In this document: piece after piece, positions 1-4,639 of the stretch
Layout of the letters: every line of letters begins with the position of its first letter
Numbering within the stretch: position 1 is the first letter of the stretch
Assembly: GCA_050258815.1 (NCBI GenBank)
Contig: JBLMZM010000231.1
Coordinates: 1-13,653, forward strand
Direction of reading: 5' to 3'
Length of the DNA: 13,653 bases
Origin: JAAXKN01 sp050258815
Lineage (GTDB): Bacteria; Bacteroidota; Ignavibacteria; Ignavibacteriales; SURF-24
The notes under the pieces: model-generated
Told to the model about the DNA's origin: nothing
Databases searched by the model: none
Seen by the model: the letters and a program-made list of their open reading frames with translations, nothing else
Position numbers and translations under genes: made by a program

Positions 1-29
1 ATTCAGATCCATATTTATATTTGGGCCTG

Positions 30-45
30 CCCGGCATTCGCCGGG
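30..45. repeat. Short hairpin CCCGGC-ATTC-GCCGGG
   Basis: A perfect 6-bp inverted repeat with a 4-nt loop. The 15-base string CCCGGCATTYGCCGG recurs with one difference at 2149-2163, inside the convergent hairpin after the plus-strand membrane protein gene. On the plus strand it is followed by TTAATATG rather than a run of T. It could be a terminator stem for a gene to the left or a small dispersed hairpin element. Confidence 0.5.
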
Positions 46-72
46 TTAATATGTGTGCCCGTTCGGAATTTA

Positions 73-114
73 GCCCGTCCGCCGCGGCGGACGACGGGCG
101 TGCGCCGCGCGCCC
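73..114. repeat. Nested GC-rich palindromes
   Basis: GTCCGCCGCGGCGGAC (77-92) is a perfect 16-base palindrome. GCCC (73-76) and GGGC (96-99) can extend the stem around a 3-nt bulge. A second, competing stem pairs GGGCGTGC (96-103) with GCGCGCCC (107-114) around the 3-nt loop GCC, with one G-U pair. The two stems share bases 96-99, so they are alternatives in RNA. Neither is followed by a T-run. The function is unknown; transcript-end or mRNA-stability structures are possible. Confidence 0.55.
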
Positions 115-128
115 GTACCAAACATCAA

Positions 129-249
129 TGATTATTTATCGATATTGTTAATTGGTTCAATTGTGATTGTTTATCGATTTTGTTAACCGAAATGATCATT
201 TTATTTGAATCGATTTTTGTATTATTATCTATGGGTTTATTCGATATTT
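129..249. repeat. Degenerate ~35-bp tandem repeats in AT-rich DNA
   Basis: Two 23-base copies, 129-151 and 164-186, match at 21 of 23 positions and start 35 bp apart; both contain TTTATCGAT and end TTGTTAA. Weaker copies follow, recognised by the core TCGATTTTTG at 210 and TCGATATTTG at 241. The TCGAT cores sit at 139, 174, 210 and 241, so spacing is 35, 36 and 31 bp. Roughly three helical turns between cores would put protein-binding sites on one face of the DNA. Possible readings are an operator array or an eroded tandem repeat. The units differ throughout and are not a repeat/spacer CRISPR pattern. Confidence 0.5.
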
Positions 250-287
250 GGATGCGTGACCGGAACGTATCCGTGGAATTCGGGGGT

Positions 288-325
288 ACCCGCCGCCCGC
301 GGCGGGCGGCGGGCGGCGGGCGGGT
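288..325. repeat. CGGCGGG heptamer repeat in a GC-rich stem downstream of the cupredoxin gene
   Basis: Three perfect tandem copies of CGGCGGG (300-306, 307-313, 314-320) are followed by CGGG. ACCCGCC (288-294) can pair with GGCGGGT (319-325), and GCCCGC (295-300) with GCGGGC (302-307). The plus strand has four GGG runs (304-306, 311-313, 318-320, 322-324) with loops of 4, 4 and 1 nt, which satisfies the usual G-quadruplex pattern. It begins 50 bp past the minus-strand cupredoxin stop, so it could form the 3' end of that transcript, but no U-tract follows. Its length may vary between strains through repeat slippage. Confidence 0.5.
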
Positions 326-374
326 TTATCATGTACAAAATGGCACACGCGTCCACATCTGGTACTATACGTGC

Positions 375-815
375 TTATTGCACGGTAATCGTACCGACCA
401 TACCCGAATGAAACCTGCAATAATATGGATAACTGCCTTTTGTATCAAATTTAAAACTGTACAGGGCTGCAACCTTATATGCGCCGCCTCCGCCGCTGCC
501 ACCCGATGTTGTGCTGGTGGCACCTGCGATTGACCCGCTGTCGAATTTACCATCCGGGCTCCCCGGCGTACCGCTGGTAACCGTATGTGCATATGAATCC
601 TTGTTAACCCAGGTGACGGTTGTTCCGGCTGTAACGGTCAGACTGGCAGGCGCAAAAGTCATATTCTGCATTACTACCTCATTTGGATTCGTACTGCCGC
701 CGGGAGTGGAATTTGTTGGTGTGTCATCTTTTTTACAACCGCTTATAAAAATCATAACGGCAAATACTGCCGCAATTGAAAAATAATATACCGGTCTGTT
801 TAGGTACCTGTTCAT
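375..815 (-). CDS. Cupredoxin-fold (type 1 copper) lipoprotein, plastocyanin/amicyanin-like
   Basis: A 146-residue predicted electron-transfer lipoprotein. Residues 1-27 form a lipoprotein signal: basic start, hydrophobic stretch, then the lipobox ISGC with Cys27 as the acylation site. Residues 28-45 are a polar Pro/Asn/Thr linker. The cupredoxin domain covers about 46-146. Its likely type 1 copper ligands are His77 (in YAHTV), Cys133, His136 and Met139; the C-x2-H-x2-M spacing matches amicyanin better than plastocyanin, which has C-x2-H-x4-M. The C-terminus GMVGTITV is typical of the fold. Residues about 97-112, before the Tyr-rich strand leading to Cys133, are an unusual Gly/Ser/Thr-rich insert. 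The gene starts 12 bp after the stop of the ECF sigma gene, so it is almost certainly co-transcribed with it. The start codon is preceded by a weak GGGGA. The redox partner is unknown. The family is strongly supported; the exact role is inferred. Confidence 0.93.
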   Translation of the reverse strand: MNRYLNRPVYYFSIAAVFAVMIFISGCKKDDTPTNSTPGGSTNPNEVVMQNMTFAPASLTVTAGTTVTWVNKDSYAHTVTSGTPGSPDGKFDSGSIAGATSTTSGGSGGGGAYKVAALYSFKFDTKGSYPYYCRFHSGMVGTITVQ

Positions 816-827
816 AAATTCCCCGTT

Positions 828-1553
828 CTAGTCCTTTGACTTTTTTATTATATGTTTAAATACATTGTTTACTATCCTGTTGCACCTGATGAGGTTGAAG
901 CCGTAAACATCTTTAAAGTGGTAATACTGGCTCAGACTTTCGCGCAGCATTTCCTTGGCCCTGTTAAGTCGTACCTTTACATTGGACTCCGAGATATTAA
1001 GGCACCGGCTGGTCTCGGCTACGGTCATATCCTCAATCTCCCGCATTACGAATATGGTGCGGTATTTCTCCGGGAGGTCGTCAACGGCCTTTTCGAGTAT
1101 TTCTTTCAGCTCGTTATTTATAGTTGTACGATATGGATCGTTCATATCATTGACTTTGAAAATTAAGTTGTCAGTCCGGCTTTCTGAACCCGGCACATTA
1201 TCATCGAAATGTGAATATCTGTTCCTGAATTTTATGCGGGCGAGGGTTTCATTTATAAAAATTCTTATCAGCCAGGTGGAAAATCTGGACCTGTTTTCAA
1301 ATTTGTCCAGCTGTTCGTACGCCTTTATATAAACCGCCTGGATAATATCCTCAATTTCCTCCTCGTCCTTCAGGTAGGCGCGGCCTATTCTGAAGAGGCG
1401 CTGGTTATATCTTCGCATTATAACTTCGTACAGGCCGGCATTCCCGTTTTTGATGCGTGCGATTATCTCCTCGTCGTCAACCGTATAATTGACTGCTGAG
1501 GGTTTGGTGTCAGCCGGGACATTTATTCCGCCGGGTATCTTTGTATCGTTCAT
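828..1553 (-). CDS. ECF-type RNA polymerase sigma factor (sigma-70 family) with a C-terminal extension
   Basis: A 241-residue alternative sigma factor that would redirect RNA polymerase to a small set of promoters. The N-terminal ~25 residues are non-conserved. Region sigma-2 covers about 40-108; its core (63-102) has the acidic DEEEIEDI start and the FSTWLIRI motif. A linker rich in Asp/Asn spans about 112-145. Region sigma-4 spans about 147-204 and begins with DLPEKYRTIFVMREIEDMT; its helix-turn-helix includes NISESNVKVRLNRAK. Residues 205-241 extend past a minimal ECF protein and include FNLIRCNRIVNNVF with Cys224. No anti-sigma gene lies beside it. The start at 1553 has no Shine-Dalgarno sequence and lies about 13 nt from the expected transcription start of an ECF-type promoter (1574-1605), which suggests autoregulation. 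A cupredoxin gene follows 12 bp downstream. Confidence 0.96.
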   Translation of the reverse strand: MNDTKIPGGINVPADTKPSAVNYTVDDEEIIARIKNGNAGLYEVIMRRYNQRLFRIGRAYLKDEEEIEDIIQAVYIKAYEQLDKFENRSRFSTWLIRIFINETLARIKFRNRYSHFDDNVPGSESRTDNLIFKVNDMNDPYRTTINNELKEILEKAVDDLPEKYRTIFVMREIEDMTVAETSRCLNISESNVKVRLNRAKEMLRESLSQYYHFKDVYGFNLIRCNRIVNNVFKHIIKKSKD

Positions 1554-1573
1554 TTTATTCTGCCGCTTTTATT

Positions 1574-1605
1574 ATTAGATTATCTTAGATGAGAAAGGTT
1601 ACAAA
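1574..1605 (-). promoter_or_regulatory. Predicted ECF promoter for the sigma factor-cupredoxin operon
   Basis: Read on the minus strand, TTTGTAACCTTT (1605-1594) is followed, 17 nt after GTAACC, by TCTAAT (1579-1574). The AAC trinucleotide is characteristic of ECF -35 elements. The -10 element lies 20 nt before the ATG at 1553, giving a 5' leader of only about 13 nt. The same -35 and -10 strings with the same spacing face the other way at 1633-1664. Which sigma factor uses it is inferred: the adjacent ECF factor is the obvious candidate. Confidence 0.75.
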
Positions 1606-1632
1606 TAAAATACAAAAATCGATGCTGCTGAT

Positions 1633-1664
1633 TTTGTAACCTTTGAGGGCCAAAAATCTCTAAT
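1633..1664 (+). promoter_or_regulatory. Predicted ECF promoter for the small membrane protein gene
   Basis: TTTGTAACCTTT (1633-1644) is followed, 17 nt after GTAACC (1636-1641), by TCTAAT (1659-1664). These are the same elements and spacing as the divergent promoter at 1574-1605, while the intervening bases differ. Transcription would start near 1671 and give a leader of about 94 nt before the ATG at 1765. Together the two -35 elements form a perfect 12-bp inverted repeat with 27 bp between the arms. Confidence 0.75.
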
Positions 1665-1698
1665 TAGTAAAGAGGGTTTTTGCGACTGAATGGAGTTT

Positions 1699-1724
1699 AG
1701 TGTTGAGCTATTTATCTCAGCACT
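1699..1724 (+). promoter_or_regulatory. 5' leader hairpin of the membrane protein mRNA
   Basis: AGTGTTGAG (1699-1707) pairs with CTCAGCACT (1716-1724) over 9 bp, including one G-U pair, around the 8-nt loop CTATTTAT. It sits in the predicted leader, 26 nt before the ribosome binding site. It could stabilise the 5' end or affect translation. No known riboswitch pattern is recognised. Confidence 0.45.
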
Positions 1725-1750
1725 TCTGTAAGTGGCGGAAAATATTAAAC

Positions 1751-1758
1751 AAAGGAGA
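1751..1758 (+). promoter_or_regulatory. Ribosome binding site fixing the ATG start at 1765
   Basis: AAAGGAGA lies 6 nt before ATG at 1765-1767. A longer in-frame reading from GTG at 1732 would place this site inside the gene and add the polar segment MAENIKQRRNS before the first membrane helix. The strong site favours the shorter 113-residue product. It stands out because most genes here lack such a site. Confidence 0.7.
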
Positions 1759-1764
1759 AACAGT

Positions 1765-2106
1765 ATGGTAATTGCAATCGTTCTTTTCGCAGCAGGGGCC
1801 TTATTCGGCCTTCACATCTTAACCCACGTGCTTCAGAATAAAGCAACGCCGAAGGTTTCGGTAGTAGTTCATGGACTGCTGGTGGCAATAGGACTCGTAA
1901 TGGTGATAGCGGCCGAAGTTATCGGGGGTTCAGGGAGATTAATGACCAGCATGATATTTTTCATTATCGCAGCCCTGGGCGGATTTGTAATGGTATATTT
2001 CGACATTATGAAGAAGCAGGTTCCTCCGAAGGCCCTGGCCATCCTTCATCCAATCCTGGCCGCAATCGGTCTGGTTTTGCTTATTATTTATGTGATCGGA
2101 AAATAA
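1765..2106 (+). CDS. Small four-helix membrane protein with an internal duplication and histidines in the helices
   Basis: A 113-residue integral membrane protein of unknown function. Four hydrophobic helices are seen at about 1-23, 31-53, 59-82 and 90-111. The protein is an internal duplication: the segment around PKVSVVVHGLLVAIGLV (29-45) matches PKALAILHPILAAIGLV (88-104), putting His36 and His95 at equivalent positions 59 residues apart; helices 1 and 3 also align, with one indel. Helix 1 carries His17 and His21, which helix 3 lacks. Intramembrane histidines suggest heme b or metal binding, but this is inference; no cytochrome family signature is recognised. The start was chosen from the AAAGGAGA site; GTG at 1732 is the alternative. 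The gene is divergent from an ECF sigma factor operon and has a matching promoter, so it probably belongs to the same regulon as the cupredoxin lipoprotein. Confidence 0.85.
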   Translation: MVIAIVLFAAGALFGLHILTHVLQNKATPKVSVVVHGLLVAIGLVMVIAAEVIGGSGRLMTSMIFFIIAALGGFVMVYFDIMKKQVPPKALAILHPILAAIGLVLLIIYVIGK

Positions 2107-2121
2107 CAAACAACCGCCGTA

Positions 2122-2135
2122 CGTGTGACCACACG
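2122..2135 (+). terminator. Short hairpin after the membrane protein gene
   Basis: CGTGT (2122-2126) pairs with ACACG (2131-2135) around the loop GACC, starting 15 bp after the stop codon. No T-run follows, so it is weak as an intrinsic terminator on its own. It may act together with the larger hairpin at 2142-2171. Confidence 0.3.
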
Positions 2136-2141
2136 AACGCG

Positions 2142-2171
2142 CCCATCACCCGGCATTTGCCGGATGATGGG
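2142..2171. terminator. Hairpin between convergent genes, probable bidirectional terminator
   Basis: CCCATCACCCGGC (2142-2154) and GCCGGATGATGGG (2159-2171) form a 13-bp stem around the loop ATTT. There is one mismatch in plus-strand RNA, which becomes a G-U pair in minus-strand RNA. It lies between the plus-strand gene ending at 2106 and the minus-strand glycosidase ending at 2193, where a shared terminator is expected. No U-tract is present on either side. Its core repeats the hairpin at 30-45. Confidence 0.55.
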
Positions 2172-2192
2172 TATAGCAGGATGATTTCGATC

Positions 2193-4613
2193 TCATTTAA
2201 TAAGCATCATCTTTCCGCTTAGTCTGGAATTATTCGTGCGGATTGTGTATAAATATATGCCTGAGCTTACGGCACGGTTGTTTTCATCTGTTCCATTCCA
2301 GCTTACTCTGTTCAGTCCCGCTTTCATCGATCCTTCTGCCAGTGTCCTGATCTTCCTGCCAAGCATGTCATAAACCACTACCTCAGCCTTCTGCAGCGCG
2401 GGCAGCGTGAACTCTATTGTTGTGGAAGGATTGAATGGATTCGGATAATTGCCTTTCAGCTCAAATGTATATGCCGTAAGTTTTTCATCCTTAACACCCA
2501 CAGTCGTTGTATCCTTCACAAAACCAATTGCCGCCAGCATGGGAGCAATTTCCGGATTGGCCATGAAGTTCTTCCAAAGGAGTCCCGACCTGTAGTTCTC
2601 CACCATTACCGCAATTGGCCCCTCATCAATAGCAATATAATTGTTATCGAACCAGTTCTGCTGAGGGTTGAATGCGTCTTTAAAGCCATATGGACCGTAT
2701 AGCTTTGCCCCGTATTTTTTATAGAAGTTCTTAAAGGCCGCAATTGATTCTTTGGGAGTATATGGCATCGATGAAAGTGCCGCCGTGGGAGCCAATGTTC
2801 CATTGTCATCGGTCACCACCGGCTGGTGAGCCGAATAGCCGTACGGATCATCGCTTGCCGTAATTCCCCACGTATCCTGATCATATCCCGTAAATTTCTT
2901 GGGATTATCTATGCAGTACGCCCTGTTAATCAGCGTTGCGTTGCGGTTGTTAAGAAAATAGTTTGCGTGCTTGTCCTTTATTCCCCGCGGATCAAACCCC
3001 AGGAAGGAATAATGAGCAAAGAACAGTGGGCCGAAGTTCTCCCATCCCACCCACAGCGGGTATCCATAGTATGTTTTACCATTGTCGTAGGAGCTGCTGC
3101 CAGCCCAGCCCTTCTCATAATCGGCTGCAGGTATCGGATGTTTTGGTGATGCAATTGCCAGCAGGTACGTAATCATGGTTTCATTCCAGCCCACCAGCGC
3201 CATATTTATCTGAAACGCGTAATTTGGCGACCAGTGCCAGAACAGTGTAGTGCTGCTGGAATCCTTAAGATACCAGTTCCATTCCACCCCTTCCCACAAA
3301 GCTGTTGACAGTACGCGGATTATGTTTTCATCCGTCGTATTCCGGTTGAAGTACTGCCGGGCTGTCAGGAGTCCCTGCATCAGGAAAGCTGTTTCCACCA
3401 GGTCTCCCCCATTGTCATACTGGCTGAAGGGAATAACCTTTCCGGTTAAACCGTTCATCCAATGCGGAAATGCGCCATGGAAGCGGTCGGCTGAATTAAG
3501 GAAGTTCAGTATCTTTATCATGCGCGCGGTGCCCTGCTCACGAGTGATAAACCCTCTTTCAATTCCCGTAAGAAGCGCCATTATTCCAAAACCGCTGCCC
3601 CCTGAGGTAACCGTGTTTGCCGATCCGGTGCGTTCCCTGGCCATGCCGCTGGAAGGATGGGCATAATCCCAGAAATACCTGAAGGTAGATTCCTGCAGCA
3701 TGGTCAGCAGCTGTTCATCATTCAGTGCCTGGGTGGAGGCGGTGGCCTGAGACGACTGTGCCGATTCATTGCCCTTTCCGTCAATTGCGCTAATTTTATA
3801 CGTCCCGCTCATACCGGGCGCACCAAGGAAATCCGTAAAAACGTGATCATCCTTTGTGACCGTCGCGATCAGCTTGAATGTTCCGGCATCCTGTTTGTAA
3901 ACCCTGTATCCGGCCAGGTCGCTCTCGGTATTTGGATTCCAGATCAGGTCGATGTGACTGTCGTACCCTTTTGCGGTTAAATTTGCAGGGACACCCGGCG
4001 GGATGGTATCGGTGGATGAGCCGGAAGATATCATCCTTATCTCATCCAGATACAGATAGTGTTCAGCATTATCGGCGGCGTCCTGACCGAAAAACAGCGT
4101 TTTTATGATGGTAAGATCTGCACCCTGAGGACCCGGCGTGAAGAGTGAAAGCGCTACCTGAAGCTTTGTCCATTTATTTGCCGGAATATCCACACCAGCA
4201 GTGGAAAGCATAACGCGGGACGACTTTTTGTTTGTATTATCCTCCAGGTACATCAGGGGCAGGTCGGCTTTTGCAATGGCAGCCGTGGAGTATACCCAGA
4301 AACTCAGTGAATCCTTTTTGGTTATATCGTGCACCGGCCATGGGGTGCCCATTTCTGCTATGGCCAGCCCCCAGTCCCCACCTGCCTTTGAGGTCCAGTG
4401 CATGCGCAGACTGTTCGTTCCCGAATAGTGATAAGCAGTATCGACGGGGGCTTTTTCGCCTTTTCTCTCCACGGTACTCGTACCGCTAATAAAGCTCCAG
4501 CTCCAATCATAAAAGACCGGATCGGGACTGTCGCTGAAGAAGACGTAATCCTGAGCCGAAGTCTGCAGGCTCAGGCCCAGTATTAATGCCAGAAGGCCAA
4601 GTATCTTTCGCAT
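2193..4613 (-). CDS. Secreted multidomain glycosidase, GH144/glucoamylase family (PF10091), with T9SS sorting domain
   Basis: An 806-residue exported enzyme. Residues 1-20 are a signal peptide ending TSA, with QD after the likely cleavage site. About 24-196 form a beta-sandwich resembling a carbohydrate-binding module, closing with YLYLDEIRM. About 203-294 are a fibronectin type III domain. About 298-700 are the alpha-helical catalytic domain, with YDNGGDLVETAF (399-410), GWENFGP (523-529), TGYDQDTWGI (575-584) and DEGPIAVMVENYRSGLLW (663-680). The acidic residues Asp404, Glu525 and Glu664 are candidates for catalysis or substrate binding. About 716-806 are a T9SS type A sorting domain starting NYPNPFNPST and ending KMMLIK. 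GH144 members characterised so far are endo-beta-1,2-glucanases, so that is the leading guess; the substrate is not proven. An AAAGGTG site precedes the start. The gene is last in the cluster, 26 bp after the GH94 gene, and likely acts outside the cell upstream of it. Confidence 0.9.
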   Translation of the reverse strand: MRKILGLLALILGLSLQTSAQDYVFFSDSPDPVFYDWSWSFISGTSTVERKGEKAPVDTAYHYSGTNSLRMHWTSKAGGDWGLAIAEMGTPWPVHDITKKDSLSFWVYSTAAIAKADLPLMYLEDNTNKKSSRVMLSTAGVDIPANKWTKLQVALSLFTPGPQGADLTIIKTLFFGQDAADNAEHYLYLDEIRMISSGSSTDTIPPGVPANLTAKGYDSHIDLIWNPNTESDLAGYRVYKQDAGTFKLIATVTKDDHVFTDFLGAPGMSGTYKISAIDGKGNESAQSSQATASTQALNDEQLLTMLQESTFRYFWDYAHPSSGMARERTGSANTVTSGGSGFGIMALLTGIERGFITREQGTARMIKILNFLNSADRFHGAFPHWMNGLTGKVIPFSQYDNGGDLVETAFLMQGLLTARQYFNRNTTDENIIRVLSTALWEGVEWNWYLKDSSSTTLFWHWSPNYAFQINMALVGWNETMITYLLAIASPKHPIPAADYEKGWAGSSSYDNGKTYYGYPLWVGWENFGPLFFAHYSFLGFDPRGIKDKHANYFLNNRNATLINRAYCIDNPKKFTGYDQDTWGITASDDPYGYSAHQPVVTDDNGTLAPTAALSSMPYTPKESIAAFKNFYKKYGAKLYGPYGFKDAFNPQQNWFDNNYIAIDEGPIAVMVENYRSGLLWKNFMANPEIAPMLAAIGFVKDTTTVGVKDEKLTAYTFELKGNYPNPFNPSTTIEFTLPALQKAEVVVYDMLGRKIRTLAEGSMKAGLNRVSWNGTDENNRAVSSGIYLYTIRTNNSRLSGKMMLIK

Positions 4614-4617
4614 GATG

Positions 4618-4624
4618 CACCTTT
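4618..4624 (-). promoter_or_regulatory. Ribosome binding site of the GH144 gene
   Basis: Read on the minus strand, AAAGGTG lies 4 nt before the ATG at 4613. This supports the annotated start and signal peptide. The clear site contrasts with most other genes of the cluster, which have weak or no such sequence. Confidence 0.5.
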
Positions 4625-4639
4625 ATGTGTTATTGTTAT

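Larger units (their letters stand above)
1..374. other. Gene-free region with GC-rich palindromes and an AT-rich repeat block
   Basis: No convincing gene is seen here on either strand. Plus-strand frame 1 stays open from base 1 to a TAA at 184-186, but its translation runs through GC palindromes and looks like nothing coding. The region lies downstream of the minus-strand cupredoxin gene. It holds a short hairpin (30-45), a nested GC palindrome block (73-114), an AT-rich block with degenerate repeats (129-249) and a G-rich heptamer repeat (288-325), each listed separately. It may contain the transcript end of the sigma/cupredoxin operon and regulatory DNA for a gene left of the window. Confidence 0.6.

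Noticed and set aside
1..186. Plus-strand frame open from the window edge to TAA at 184-186
   Set aside because: It runs through GC palindromes and AT-rich repeats and gives a peptide with no domain or plausible gene ending.
129..249. CRISPR array
   Set aside because: The repeats are degenerate and there are no unique spacers between identical repeats; no cas genes are near.
180..533. Plus-strand frame of 117 codons
   Set aside because: It has a TTG start in repeat DNA and its 3' part is antisense to the well-supported cupredoxin gene.
1606..1638. Operator formed by TACAAAAATC (1611-1620) and GATTTTGTA (1630-1638)
   Set aside because: The arms differ by one inserted base and overlap the plus-strand -35 element, so the signal is better explained by the promoter pair.
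1732..1764. GTG start giving a 124-residue membrane protein
   Set aside because: A strong AAAGGAGA site 6 nt before ATG 1765 lies inside this extension; it remains possible but less likely.
3250..3666. Plus-strand frame of 138 codons
   Set aside because: It is antisense to the GH144 catalytic domain and shows no protein-like features.
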